This document shows, one piece after another, positions 36,116 through 44,385 of a stretch of DNA of 48,565 nucleotides. The first letter of the stretch is position 1. The number at the start of each line of letters is the position of its first letter. The notes beneath the pieces were generated by a model. It saw nothing but the letters and a program-made list of their open reading frames with translations. It made no database searches and was not told the DNA's origin. Both the position numbers and the translations under genes were made by a program. Source of the DNA: an uncultured Acidobacteriota bacterium (GTDB lineage: Bacteria > Acidobacteriota > Terriglobia > Bryobacterales > Bryobacteraceae); NCBI GenBank assembly GCA_900696665.1, contig CAADGY010000261.1, forward strand, positions 1 to 48,565. The letters are read 5' to 3'.

Positions 36116-37198
36116 CTATATTGCGGAACAGACCGCCTCTCCCACCTCGGAAGTGGTCGCGGGCGCGCCTGCAGGCTTCAGATCCGCGGTCACCCTGCCC
36201 TGCCCCAATACGAATTCGATCGCGCGATTGACGGCCTCCGCTTCCTGCTTCAAACCAAAACTATATTCGAGCATCGCGGCCACCGACCCGATCGCACCCA
36301 GCGGATTGGCTTTATTCTGCCCGGCAATATCCGGTGCAGAGCCGTGCACCGGCTCATAAAGCCCGACCCAGGCTCCGGACTCCCGCTGTTCGCCGATCGA
36401 TGCCGATGGCAACATTCCAATCGACCCGGCGAGCACCGCGCCCTCGTCGCTCAAAATATCGCCGAACATGTTCTCCGTCAGGACGACGTCGAACCGGCGC
36501 GGATTGAGCACCAGTTGCATCGCGCAGTTGTCCACCAGCAGATGATCCAGCGCGACATCCTCGAATTCTCCGGCCACTTCCGTTACCACCTTGCGCCAGA
36601 GTTGTGAATTCTCGAGGACATTCGATTTGTCGACGCTTGTCAGTTTCTTCCGGCGTCCGCGAGCAAGACGAAAAGCCATTCGCGCTACACGTTCGATCTC
36701 GGCGCGTGTATAGACCATTGTATTCACGGCCGTGGTCCCGGCGCCTTCTCCCGAAATGCCACGTGGCGTGCCGTAATAGATTCCACCCGTCAATTCGCGC
36801 ACGATAATCATGTCTGTGCCTTCGATCAGGTGGTTTTTCAGCGGTGACGATTCGAGCAACGACGAATAGGTACGGACCGGCCGGAGATTCGCAAACACTC
36901 CGAGAGCTTTCCGGATGCCCAGCAGCCCCTTCTCCGGCCGTTTTTCGGGAGGAACATTGTCAAATTCCGGCAACCCGACAGCGCCCAGCAGGGTCGCATC
37001 GGCTTTCAAGGCAAGCTCCACCGTCTTGTCGGGTAGAGGGGTTCCACTCTGGTGAATGGCGGCTCCACCTAATAATGCCTCGGAAATCTCCAGCGTATGC
37101 TGGTACTTGTGGGATACGTGCTCCAGCACGCGGACGGCTTCACGGGTTACTTCGACACCAATCCCGTCGCCGGGTAAAATCAGGACTTTAAGATTCAT
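36116..37198 (-). CDS. leuB: 3-isopropylmalate dehydrogenase
   Basis: 360 aa. LPGDGIGVEVTREAVRVLE at the start, RELTGGIYYG (the LeuB/Icd loop that separates IPMDH from isocitrate enzymes), DKSNVLENSQLWRKVV, the Asp set DNCAMQLVLNPRRFDVVLTENMFGDILSDE and GLYEPVHGSAPDIAGQNKANPLGAI. It oxidises and decarboxylates 3-isopropylmalate with NAD. It lies 23 bp after leuA and 34 bp before leuC. Confidence 0.97.
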   Translation of the reverse strand: MNLKVLILPGDGIGVEVTREAVRVLEHVSHKYQHTLEISEALLGGAAIHQSGTPLPDKTVELALKADATLLGAVGLPEFDNVPPEKRPEKGLLGIRKALGVFANLRPVRTYSSLLESSPLKNHLIEGTDMIIVRELTGGIYYGTPRGISGEGAGTTAVNTMVYTRAEIERVARMAFRLARGRRKKLTSVDKSNVLENSQLWRKVVTEVAGEFEDVALDHLLVDNCAMQLVLNPRRFDVVLTENMFGDILSDEGAVLAGSIGMLPSASIGEQRESGAWVGLYEPVHGSAPDIAGQNKANPLGAIGSVAAMLEYSFGLKQEAEAVNRAIEFVLGQGRVTADLKPAGAPATTSEVGEAVCSAI

Positions 37199-37221
37199 TT
37201 GAGAGTTGGTGGACTAGAAAA

Positions 37222-38391
37222 TCAGTCTGCGGCAGTGGCCACACGTGCGATTTCCTGACGGACCAATGCAGCGATTTCTTCGTTCCGGACACCCTTCTTG
37301 CGATCAGCCAGCGCGATGAACTGCTTATAGACCAGATCCAGTTCGTCGCGCGTCAATTCGAACCCCAGATCCTGGCAGCGTTTGTTCAGAGCGTGCCGGC
37401 CACTGTGCTTTCCCAGCACCAGCCGGCCCTCGGGGACGCCGACCGACTTAGGATCGATGATCTCGTAGGTCGACCGCTCTTTCAGATATCCATCCTGGTG
37501 AATTCCCGCTTCGTGCGCGAACGCGTTTTCGCCGACGATCGCTTTATTCGGCTGCGGCCCGAAGGAGATCATTTCCGTCAGCAACTGGCTTGCGGGGAAT
37601 AGATGTTCCGTCACGATGCCGGTATGGTAGGGCAGACGGTCCCGCCGGGTGTTGATCGCCATCACGACTTCTTCGAGCGAGCAATTGCCAGCACGCTCGC
37701 CGATACCGTTGATCGTACATTCTATCTGGCGGGCGCCGGCTTTTACGGCCGACAGGGAATTTGCCACCGCCAGCCCCAGGTCGTCGTGGCAATGTACGCT
37801 GACGATGGCCGAATCGCCCAAACTCCGGACCATACGCCCGATGAGCTCACCATATTCGTCGGGAACGGAGTAACCCACCGTATCCGGAAGATTGACCGTT
37901 CTCGCACCCGCCGCGACAACGGCACGCGAGATCTTCTCCAGGAAGTCCACATCCGTACGGCTCGCATCTTCCGCCGAGAACTCCACATCATCCGCATACC
38001 GCCGCGCCTGTTCCACCGCGGCAACTGCCTCATCCAGGACCTGCTGCTGGCTTTTGCGAAGCTTATACTTCAGATGGATCTCGCTGGTGGCAATAAACGT
38101 GTGAATTCTCGGCCGCTTCGCGTGTTCCAGTGCGCGCGCGGCCCGTTCGATGTCCAACGCGCAAGCCCGCGCCAGCGCCGCTACCTGAACCCACGGAAAT
38201 TCCCTGCTTACGGCATCTACCGCCTCGAAATCGCCCTCGGAAGCGATCGGGAATCCAGCTTCGAGAATGTCCACGCCGAGTTCAACCAGCTTGTGTGCTA
38301 GTTTGAGCTTTTCCTGCTGGTTCATGCTGCAGCCGGGCGACTGTTCACCGTCCCGGAGCGTCGTGTCGAAGATGTATATACGGTTGTTCAT
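37222..38391 (-). CDS. leuA: 2-isopropylmalate synthase, short form
   Basis: 389 aa from ATG 38391, with AGGAAG upstream; a GTG 18 bases earlier is less likely. The DRE-TIM catalytic part is complete: [56 protein letters not shown] (metal His) and [16 protein letters not shown], then [16 protein letters not shown] and [11 protein letters not shown]. The protein ends at VATAAD, just after the second subdomain. The usual ~120-residue C-terminal regulatory domain that binds leucine is missing. It could also be a citramalate or homocitrate synthase, but its place before leuB-leuC-leuD supports LeuA. Confidence 0.93.
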   Translation of the reverse strand: MNNRIYIFDTTLRDGEQSPGCSMNQQEKLKLAHKLVELGVDILEAGFPIASEGDFEAVDAVSREFPWVQVAALARACALDIERAARALEHAKRPRIHTFIATSEIHLKYKLRKSQQQVLDEAVAAVEQARRYADDVEFSAEDASRTDVDFLEKISRAVVAAGARTVNLPDTVGYSVPDEYGELIGRMVRSLGDSAIVSVHCHDDLGLAVANSLSAVKAGARQIECTINGIGERAGNCSLEEVVMAINTRRDRLPYHTGIVTEHLFPASQLLTEMISFGPQPNKAIVGENAFAHEAGIHQDGYLKERSTYEIIDPKSVGVPEGRLVLGKHSGRHALNKRCQDLGFELTRDELDLVYKQFIALADRKKGVRNEEIAALVRQEIARVATAAD

Positions 38392-38433
38392 GAATCTTCC
38401 TAAAGGCACGAGTTGTGAGGGACTCCCCTTTAC

Positions 38434-38473
38434 AGCAACGGCCTTCAGGCGGGATAGCCAGAAGGCCGTTGCT
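38434..38473 (-). other. Perfect 13-bp hairpin in the leuA leader
   Basis: AGCAACGGCCTTC and GAAGGCCGTTGCT are exact complements around a 14-base loop, 43 bp upstream of the leuA ATG. There is no T-run after it on the minus strand, so it is not an obvious terminator. A second, weaker hairpin (38496-38502 pairing with 38512-38518, one G-T) lies between it and the promoter. Together they make a folded leader; whether it controls leuA is not shown. Confidence 0.7.
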
Positions 38474-38532
38474 TAAAAGCGGTAGCTTAGCTCCTGCGCT
38501 GGCCTGTTTCTCCAACGCCTGAGTACGTTCTC

Positions 38533-38561
38533 ATTATGCGGGAGCCTCAATGATTTAGCAA
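38533..38561 (-). promoter_or_regulatory. leu operon promoter
   Basis: On the minus strand, TTGCTA (38556-38561) and CATAAT (38533-38538) are spaced by 17 bp, giving a start near 38526 and a leader of about 135 bases that contains the hairpins. The AT-rich DNA at 38541-38624 is shared with the divergent LysR gene and is the likely regulator site, though no single T-N11-A operator stands out. Confidence 0.6.
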
Positions 38562-38624
38562 ATTTATTGTTTTATGAAATTCTATAATTTTTGCTCATAT
38601 GATAAGCTAGATTTATCAATAACG

Positions 38625-39557
38625 ATGGAACTATTTACCCTCAAGGTTTTTCAAGCAGTTGCAACAGAAAAAAGCTTTTCCCGCGCTGCTGAGAAGATGC
38701 TGCGGACCCAGCCCGCCATCTCCCTGGCTGTCCAGCGGCTGGAGACAGAACTGAACGAGAGGTTGATTGACAGGTCTGCGAAAGAACTACTGTTGACAGA
38801 CGCCGGGCGCATCGTGCTCGAGTACGCGCGCCGCTTTGAGAACCTGGAGCGGGATCTCGAGAATTCACTGGCGGAACTGCGGGACCATTCGGCGGGCCGC
38901 CTGGTAGTAGGCGCGAATGAATCGAGCTCGCTGTATCTGATGCAGCACATCGTCGAGTACAGAAGGCTGTATCCCAAGGTCAAAGTTCAGGTCAGACGCA
39001 GCCTCTCGAGCAGAATACCGGCGCAACTGATCGACGGAGATCTCGAATTGGGCGTGATCAGCTTCGATCCGGAAGATGACCGCCTGGTGTCCAACATCAT
39101 TTTCACAGACCATCTCGCTTTCGTCGTCTCACCCCAGCATCGCTTTGCCGGGCGCGATACGATCTCGATCTCGGAACTCGGAATGGAGACCTTCATCGCC
39201 CATAACGTTCTCTCTCCCTATCGCGAAAGAGTTCTCCGGGAATTTCAGCGGCATAAGGTTCCGCTCAATATGGACGTGGAGATGCCCACCATTGAAACGA
39301 TACGCCGCATGGTGCAACGCAACGAAGGGGTCGCTTTCCTGCCCAAGATGTGCGTAGAACGGGAGATCCAGCAGGGCACACTTTGGGAAGTGAACGTCCG
39401 GGAAATCAACATGGAGCGGAAGATCCGCCTGTTATACCCGGCGCGGCGGGCGCTGAGCCATGCTGCCCGCGCATTCCTTGAAGTAGTGCAGGGCGCCCAG
39501 GGACAGCGAAGCGAGCAGCCTTCAGCGATCGGCCATCCGCTCCCGGTAAGTGAATAG
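38625..39557 (+). CDS. LysR-family transcriptional regulator
   Basis: 310 aa from ATG 38625. An ATG 51 bases upstream would add residues before the normal LysR start, so MELFTLKVFQAVATEKSFSR is preferred. The winged HTH is AAEKMLRTQPAISLAVQRLE (residues ~20-40), and the effector domain holds GRLVVGANESSSLYLMQHIVEYRRLYP. It is transcribed away from leuA across a ~230 bp AT-rich region, the classical arrangement for a regulator of the neighbouring operon. Its ligand is unknown; 2-isopropylmalate would fit the position but cannot be read from sequence. An extra hydrophilic tail follows the effector domain. Confidence 0.92.
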   Translation: MELFTLKVFQAVATEKSFSRAAEKMLRTQPAISLAVQRLETELNERLIDRSAKELLLTDAGRIVLEYARRFENLERDLENSLAELRDHSAGRLVVGANESSSLYLMQHIVEYRRLYPKVKVQVRRSLSSRIPAQLIDGDLELGVISFDPEDDRLVSNIIFTDHLAFVVSPQHRFAGRDTISISELGMETFIAHNVLSPYRERVLREFQRHKVPLNMDVEMPTIETIRRMVQRNEGVAFLPKMCVEREIQQGTLWEVNVREINMERKIRLLYPARRALSHAARAFLEVVQGAQGQRSEQPSAIGHPLPVSE

Positions 39558-39668
39558 CGGATGGCTATCCCCGCGGGGCTGCACAGGTGCGGTATAGGCA
39601 CAGATCGGGGCGAGCCCGAGTAGGGAACTGGTGAGAGGAACTACTCTCATAGCATAAATAGCTTTCCG

Positions 39669-41039
39669 TCAGATGTACCGGAACACCGGCGGAAAGGCGA
39701 TCACCACAATCGCCGCCCACACGGCATAGACCGGCACGTAGCTGGTCTGCCAGCGTTCGAGGCTGGCGAAGGATCCGCGGCCGCGCAGAAAGCGAGTGTA
39801 GAGCACAGCGGACCACGCGAGATTCACCAGGAGAATCACGTTTTCACCGAGGGCGGCCACGCGGTTGGGGCTGAAGCCAAACTCGGAAATTCGTGCGGCA
39901 ATGGCCGACAGTGCAACCGCATCGGCCAGCAGCGCGCTCACCACCAGGACGACTTGCAGGACATCGAAGGCATCGGGGGGCAACCGCGGGTCCCGCGCGG
40001 ATGCCGAATAGAGCAGGAGGCCGATGACCACCACCAGAAGCAGGTCGAACGCGATGAGCACATCCCGCGCGATGTCGATGCCCCGCCCGGTCCATAGCAG
40101 CGTCCCCAGGAACATGATCAGTACGGCGGCGAACATCGGTGTGAACAGGCGCGTGAGCACCGGCGCCATGTTTTCGATCACGCTTTGCTTCGCTTCGACG
40201 AGCCAGGAGGCGACCAGTACCGCACCCGCCGCTCCGCAAGGCACCAGCCACGACTCGATAAACGGTGCGGCGTTGATCCCGATAGCCCGGAAGATTGTCA
40301 CGATGAATCCGATGAGGACGAGGCCGCCGAGGGCGATCAGGACATAGTAAATGAACAGCTCCCCCGTGAATCGAATGAAATCCATACGGCCTGCGACCTG
40401 GCTCCACCGGCCGCCGGCGTACGCGATGCCAACCATCAGCCAAAGCGCGATCGGCAGATGCAGCGCGGCCAGCACCTCCGTGTGACCGTTTGCGGTGAAT
40501 GGATAGATGTTGGCGAAAACACTCGCCACAATAAAGGCCACGGCGAGCCAGCGAAGAGTCTTGATGTCAAGCTGCCGTTTCCAAACGAAATAGCTGGTCA
40601 GCAACGGCAGCACAAAGAAACTCGCATTGCGCATGTAGAAGCCGGCGTACTTGTCCAGATCCCGCCCGAAGAACTCCGGAACCTTGACGGCCAGGGCTGC
40701 GGCAACCGCCAGACAGAAGACGATGATGGCGTCCATCCGGCCCGGCGCCTGCAACTCCCCGGAATCCGATGGCACGAGTACGAGTTGCCGCCAGAGGCGG
40801 TTCGAGTGCTCGCGGGCGAACTCCCGGGATAAAACATCGAGGTTGCCCATGCGCTTCACCGCCACAAGGAACGCTTCATCGGTCGAGAGCCCCGCAGCGA
40901 TGAGACCCGCTACCTGCTCGCGCAGATGGTCTTCGAGTTCCGCTACATCAACGGAGTGGATCGCCTGCCGGCGGCGGAGATAGCTGCGCCATTGTTCGAT
41001 CTGCTCTTCGAGCGATACCGCATCCCCGGGGGTGGACAT
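39669..41039 (-). CDS. HAAS-domain multi-pass membrane protein
   Basis: 456 aa. The N-terminal ~85 residues (EEQIEQWRSYLRRRQAIHSVDVAELEDHLREQVAGLIAAGLSTDEAFLVAVKRMG) are the HAAS/permease-prefix domain, an alpha-helical module known to sit next to PadR repressors. About ten hydrophobic segments follow (e.g. AIIVFCLAVAAALAV, FFVLPLLTSYFVW), resembling DUF4153-type membrane proteins. It starts at the PadR stop with a TGATG overlap, so the pair is co-translated. HAAS is thought to act as a signalling partner of PadR; the small molecule or stress is unknown. Confidence 0.8.
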   Translation of the reverse strand: MSTPGDAVSLEEQIEQWRSYLRRRQAIHSVDVAELEDHLREQVAGLIAAGLSTDEAFLVAVKRMGNLDVLSREFAREHSNRLWRQLVLVPSDSGELQAPGRMDAIIVFCLAVAAALAVKVPEFFGRDLDKYAGFYMRNASFFVLPLLTSYFVWKRQLDIKTLRWLAVAFIVASVFANIYPFTANGHTEVLAALHLPIALWLMVGIAYAGGRWSQVAGRMDFIRFTGELFIYYVLIALGGLVLIGFIVTIFRAIGINAAPFIESWLVPCGAAGAVLVASWLVEAKQSVIENMAPVLTRLFTPMFAAVLIMFLGTLLWTGRGIDIARDVLIAFDLLLVVVIGLLLYSASARDPRLPPDAFDVLQVVLVVSALLADAVALSAIAARISEFGFSPNRVAALGENVILLVNLAWSAVLYTRFLRGRGSFASLERWQTSYVPVYAVWAAIVVIAFPPVFRYI

Positions 41040-41425
41040 CAGGCTTCACCCGGCACAGATGCGGCTGAGAACGCGTGGCTGTCCGAAACCGCAAGTGAAA
41101 TCGTCTTCCAAATGCCCCGCAGCGTCGAATCCACCGCTTGCCACTGCCTGCGCTCTTCGGCGAGCTGAGCCCGGCCCTGGGAAGTGATCCGGTAGTACTT
41201 GCGGCGGCGGCCGCTCCCGGCGACCTCCCACCGTGCCTTGACGTAACCCAGCCGCTCGAGCCGGTGCAGAACGGGGTAGAGCATGGCGTCCGTCCATTCT
41301 ATGCGTCCTCCGGACAACTCCCGCACGCGCTGGAGGATGGCATAGCCGTAGCTGTCCCCCTCTGCCAGAATCGCCAGGACCATCGGGGTCGAGGAAGCTG
41401 CTATCAGGTCCTTGTTGATTTCCAT
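41039..41425 (-). CDS. PadR-family transcriptional repressor
   Basis: 128 aa. The wHTH is clear: MVLAILAEGDSYGYAILQRVRELSGGRIEWTDAMLYPVLHRLERLGYVKARWEVAGSGRRRKYYRITSQGRAQL, normal for PadR-s1. The C-terminal helix for dimerisation is short. It is first in an operon with the HAAS membrane protein and very probably controls its own promoter, where a near-palindromic operator is present (41464-41503). Confidence 0.95.
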   Translation of the reverse strand: MEINKDLIAASSTPMVLAILAEGDSYGYAILQRVRELSGGRIEWTDAMLYPVLHRLERLGYVKARWEVAGSGRRRKYYRITSQGRAQLAEERRQWQAVDSTLRGIWKTISLAVSDSHAFSAASVPGEA

Positions 41426-41463
41426 ATGTTCGTGAGTGCCGCAGTGCTAATCAATCGCATCGC

Positions 41464-41503
41464 ACATACATAGCAGTATTATGCATAGCGCTATTATGTA
41501 TGT
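41464..41503. promoter_or_regulatory. PadR operator: long imperfect palindrome with 15-bp direct repeats
   Basis: ACATACATA (41464-41472) and TATGTATGT (41495-41503) are perfect complements flanking the promoter core, and TATGCATA (41480-41487) marks the centre. The same interval also holds two tandem copies of a 15-mer, CATAGCAGTATTATG (41469-41483) and CATAGCGCTATTATG (41484-41498), differing at two positions. The first covers the -10, the second fills the -10/-35 spacer. Known PadR sites follow ATGT-N8-ACAT-like patterns; the outer arms fit that style. Confidence 0.75.
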
Positions 41504-41506
41504 CAA
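41478..41506 (-). promoter_or_regulatory. padR-HAAS operon promoter
   Basis: On the minus strand, TTGACA (41501-41506) and CATAAT (41478-41483) are separated by exactly 17 bp. This sits wholly in the operator palindrome, so repressor binding would block RNA polymerase. Transcription would start near 41471, 46 bases before the padR ATG. Confidence 0.75.
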
Positions 41507-41595
41507 GACAACTTCTGTTTCAGGCCGGAAAGCCGGCGGCTCTGCTACGATCAGCATCGGCTTCGCGCACAGGCTCCGAAGGAACTTCCTGCTGG

Positions 41596-41838
41596 TCAGC
41601 TGCGCGTGATCGGTTTCTGCCCGGATCTGCGTCCCGCCCTCCTGCTTACGGCAACGGTTTGCCTCAAAGCCCCCGCGATCTCGGAACCGGAAACACCGTT
41701 CTTACAACTGGCGATCAGCCACATAATCAGAAGCCATTTATGGAGCAGAATGGCCGAGTCTTCCATGATGAGAACTGACTGACCCGTTGAATTGTCTGGT
41801 GCGTCAAGTCCGCCTGGACAGGCGCGGCACTCCCAGCG
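41596..41838 (-). pseudogene. IS1595-family transposase remnant
   Basis: The frame contains WECRACPGG, the end of a zinc ribbon, then LIMEDSAILLHKWLLIMWLI and ASCKNGVSGSEIAGALRQTV, which is the conserved helical block (…IFEDSP…LDKWL…MWLI…CKNGIS…) of IS1595 transposases. The DDE catalytic part and everything after is missing or frameshifted. Dead fragment between the PadR operator and the lipoprotein. Confidence 0.75.
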
Positions 41839-41839
41839 G

Positions 41840-42433
41840 CTATTGGAGCCGGGACCGGAGGTCCCTTGCCAGCAGATCGGCACGTTGTGCCAAACTGAGC
41901 GCTGTTACTAAATCGTCGTTTCGCAAACTCTCGGCTTGGCGCATAAAGCTGGCAATCATGGCTGCTGAGGCGGCCTGTTCTCTGGTGAGCGTCCGCCCGC
42001 TCGCAATCTGAAGTATCTTCCCGGCCCGGTGAAGAGATTGATCGATGTTGCGGTTGTACTCGGCGCGCTGCGCCGGGGTGAGAATCTGTCCCAGTTGCGG
42101 CAAAGGCGGATCAGGTGATGTTTCCGCCGGTGACGGAACGGCCTGCTGTGCGGCCGCCGGTCGCTGTGGCTTTGGCTGGCTGGTAGCCGGCGGTGGGGGT
42201 AACGGTTCCGGCGGAGGTACTTCAATCGCACTTTCCAATTTCGCCGGTGGAGCTTCGGGTGGGGGCGGGATCGCTGGTGGAGCGGACTTCCTTGTCTCCG
42301 GCAAAGCAACCAGCGGCGGAGGCACGGGCGGCGTAGCAGGGGTCTTTTTCCGCCAGAACGGAGTACAACCGGCGCCGCACAGCAAAAGGAACAAGATAGA
42401 TAAGACGGCTAACCTCGCACCGGTAAGATGCAT
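41840..42433 (-). CDS. Proline-rich predicted lipoprotein
   Basis: 197 aa from ATG 42433; an in-frame TTG at 42442 directly follows the histidine-kinase stop. The signal is MHLTGARLAVLSILFLLLCGAGC with lipobox CGAGC. Residues ~25-110 are strongly Pro-rich (PATPPVPPPL, PPPPEAPPAK, PPPEPLPPPP), a flexible envelope-spanning linker. The C-terminal ~85 residues are helical (LTPAQRAEYNRNIDQSLHRA, LTREQAASAAMIASFMRQAES). Function unknown; the operon with the histidine kinase suggests an envelope-sensing role. Confidence 0.75.
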   Translation of the reverse strand: MHLTGARLAVLSILFLLLCGAGCTPFWRKKTPATPPVPPPLVALPETRKSAPPAIPPPPEAPPAKLESAIEVPPPEPLPPPPATSQPKPQRPAAAQQAVPSPAETSPDPPLPQLGQILTPAQRAEYNRNIDQSLHRAGKILQIASGRTLTREQAASAAMIASFMRQAESLRNDDLVTALSLAQRADLLARDLRSRLQ

Positions 42434-42442
42434 GGATTTCAA

Positions 42443-44329
42443 TTATGCCTCGATACCGCGGGATGCAAACACCCGGCGGCGCCGGCGTGGCAGGCGCAAA
42501 ATGAAGGTACTGCCCTTTCCAGACTCGCTATTTACGTCGATTGTACCACCGTGAAGTTGAACCACCCGGAAAGTCATCGCCAACCCGATTCCCGATCCGC
42601 CGTCCTTGGTGCTGAAGTAAAGATCGAAGATCTTCTCCTTTACCTCGGGTGTCATGCCGGCGCCCTGGTCGGTGATCCGCAGCGAATAGCCCCATTCTCC
42701 TTCCTCCAGGCTGATACGCAGCACGCCACCAGGCGCCATAGCCTGCAAGCCATTCATGACGATATTTAGAATTGCCTGTTTCAGCAGGTCGTAATCGCCT
42801 GAAATAATGCAGTTTCCCTGGCCGGGATCAACGTCTACCCTCATCCCTTTCTGCCCGGCCTCCGGTTGAACAAGAGATCCGATCTCACCGATCATCTGGC
42901 AGAGGTCCACTTCCTGGAGATTCAGTTGTACGGGCTTGGTGAAGTCGAGGAACGTCTTCACTACGCGGTCGAGCCGCCGTATTTCACGTTCAATTACTTC
43001 GAGTTCCGGTGCATCCGTCCCTTCGTTGGCGATTCTGGTCTTGAGAACTTCCAGATGCAGTGTAATCGCGTTCAGCGGGTTTTTGATTTCGTGTGCGGCG
43101 CCTCCGGTTAACCGGCTGATCGCCGCGAGGCGGCTTGAAACGTCAAGCTGGCTCTGCACCTCGGAACGGCTCTCCGCATCGGCCAAGGTTACAAGGGCGC
43201 CCGCGACCTTGCGGCTGGGAAAGCTTTCGAGGATTTCCACGCTCACCAGCACCTGTCCGACAGATGTGTCATTCGAATTGGTTGAGAACAGGTGTTCTTT
43301 CAACGGCCGGTTGAACTGAATTGCGTTTTGAATAGTGCTGCCCATCAGTGTCGATGCGGGGAAGATCTCTTCGATACCCCTGCCCGACATCTCCCACCGG
43401 CTTTTGCCGAGAAACCGTTCGGCTGGCTGGCCAGCCATAATCAGGCGCAGGTCTCCATCAAACAGGAGGACCGCTTCTTCCAGCCGCTCGAACAACTGCT
43501 GCATATTGGTGCGCAACCCCACCGCATCCTGGCGTGCCCCCCGGAACTGCTGTCCCAGTAAATCGAGCTTGGATTGGACTTCCGCGAACTCACGGCTTTC
43601 CCGCCCCGGCGGCGCGACGTCCACAGCGGATTCGCCTGAAGCAATCCGGTCGATGGCGGCGCTAATCCGTGCCAGCGGGCGCAGCATCACATTGGAAAAA
43701 GCGACCGACAGCGCCATCGACAGAATGATGGCCACCAGCGAGAGAACCGCAACATCCCGCACCTGGGGCACAACGGCGTAGCGCAGCAACACCGGCGAGA
43801 CGATCGCGCCGATAGTAAAAACCGTCTCCTGGGTATTCGGAAAACCTAATGGCACGCTGACACGATAGTTCTGCTGGGAGGTGAGCAGGTCCGTGAATTT
43901 CGACCAGGCTGTTTTCCGGTTCCATTCCTCAAGGCTGGGGAGATCCCCCGCCGTCTGGCCCAGCCGGTCCGGATCTGAGGACGCAATCACCTTTCCCGTA
44001 CTGTCGTACACGGAGACTTCAACAATAGAAATCGTTTTCGCCATCATCTGCTGGAGCAGGTCGTGAAGAGCGGGGTCGTCGGCCACGAGCCTGGTCCAGA
44101 GCTTTTTCAACTCGTCATAGTTACGCGGCGGATGCTCCAGCGCCGCGGTGCGCTCGTTTACACGCTGCGTCAGAAATCCTCTGACTTGCTGTGTGATCAT
44201 TTCCGAGCGTGAGAGTACATCGGTGAAAAGCGATTGGGCGATAGTGTTCAGGTGAACGAGAGAGAGAATGATTACGATGCCCGCCACTAAAGCGACGATC
44301 GAGGTCCTTATGCGTGCCTTCAGTGACAT
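42443..44329 (-). CDS. Sensor histidine kinase with HAMP and PAS domains
   Basis: 628 aa. Membrane segments lie near residues 10-32 and 180-205, with an extracytoplasmic sensor between them (SVYDSTGKVIASSD, LTSQQNYRVSVPLG). A HAMP-like region (RPLARISAAIDRIASGE), a PAS domain (LFDGDLRLIMAGQPAERFLG, ~280-380), HisKA with HEIKNPLNAITLHLE (phospho-His) and HATPase_c (NIVMNGLQAM, ITDQGAGMT, GGSGIGLAMTFRVV) follow. It would phosphorylate the sigma-54 regulator encoded 56 bp upstream. The signal is unknown. Its stop immediately precedes the lipoprotein gene. Confidence 0.95.
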   Translation of the reverse strand: MSLKARIRTSIVALVAGIVIILSLVHLNTIAQSLFTDVLSRSEMITQQVRGFLTQRVNERTAALEHPPRNYDELKKLWTRLVADDPALHDLLQQMMAKTISIVEVSVYDSTGKVIASSDPDRLGQTAGDLPSLEEWNRKTAWSKFTDLLTSQQNYRVSVPLGFPNTQETVFTIGAIVSPVLLRYAVVPQVRDVAVLSLVAIILSMALSVAFSNVMLRPLARISAAIDRIASGESAVDVAPPGRESREFAEVQSKLDLLGQQFRGARQDAVGLRTNMQQLFERLEEAVLLFDGDLRLIMAGQPAERFLGKSRWEMSGRGIEEIFPASTLMGSTIQNAIQFNRPLKEHLFSTNSNDTSVGQVLVSVEILESFPSRKVAGALVTLADAESRSEVQSQLDVSSRLAAISRLTGGAAHEIKNPLNAITLHLEVLKTRIANEGTDAPELEVIEREIRRLDRVVKTFLDFTKPVQLNLQEVDLCQMIGEIGSLVQPEAGQKGMRVDVDPGQGNCIISGDYDLLKQAILNIVMNGLQAMAPGGVLRISLEEGEWGYSLRITDQGAGMTPEVKEKIFDLYFSTKDGGSGIGLAMTFRVVQLHGGTIDVNSESGKGSTFILRLPRRRRRVFASRGIEA

Positions 44330-44385
44330 ACTCGATCCGTCAGAAGTGTTTACGCGGGGCGCCCGGCCCCCGGGCGGCCACCCGG

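Noticed and set aside
35065-36231. 388-codon plus-strand frame antisense to leuC
   Set aside because: leuC and leuD are certain, and this frame has no start signal or family match.
38434-38473. leuA leader hairpin as a rho-independent terminator or T-box
   Set aside because: No T-run follows on either strand and no T-box consensus is present, so it is reported only as a hairpin.
44330-44385. GC-rich inverted repeat between histidine kinase and response regulator as a terminator
   Set aside because: No T-run follows, and the two genes are expected to be co-transcribed.
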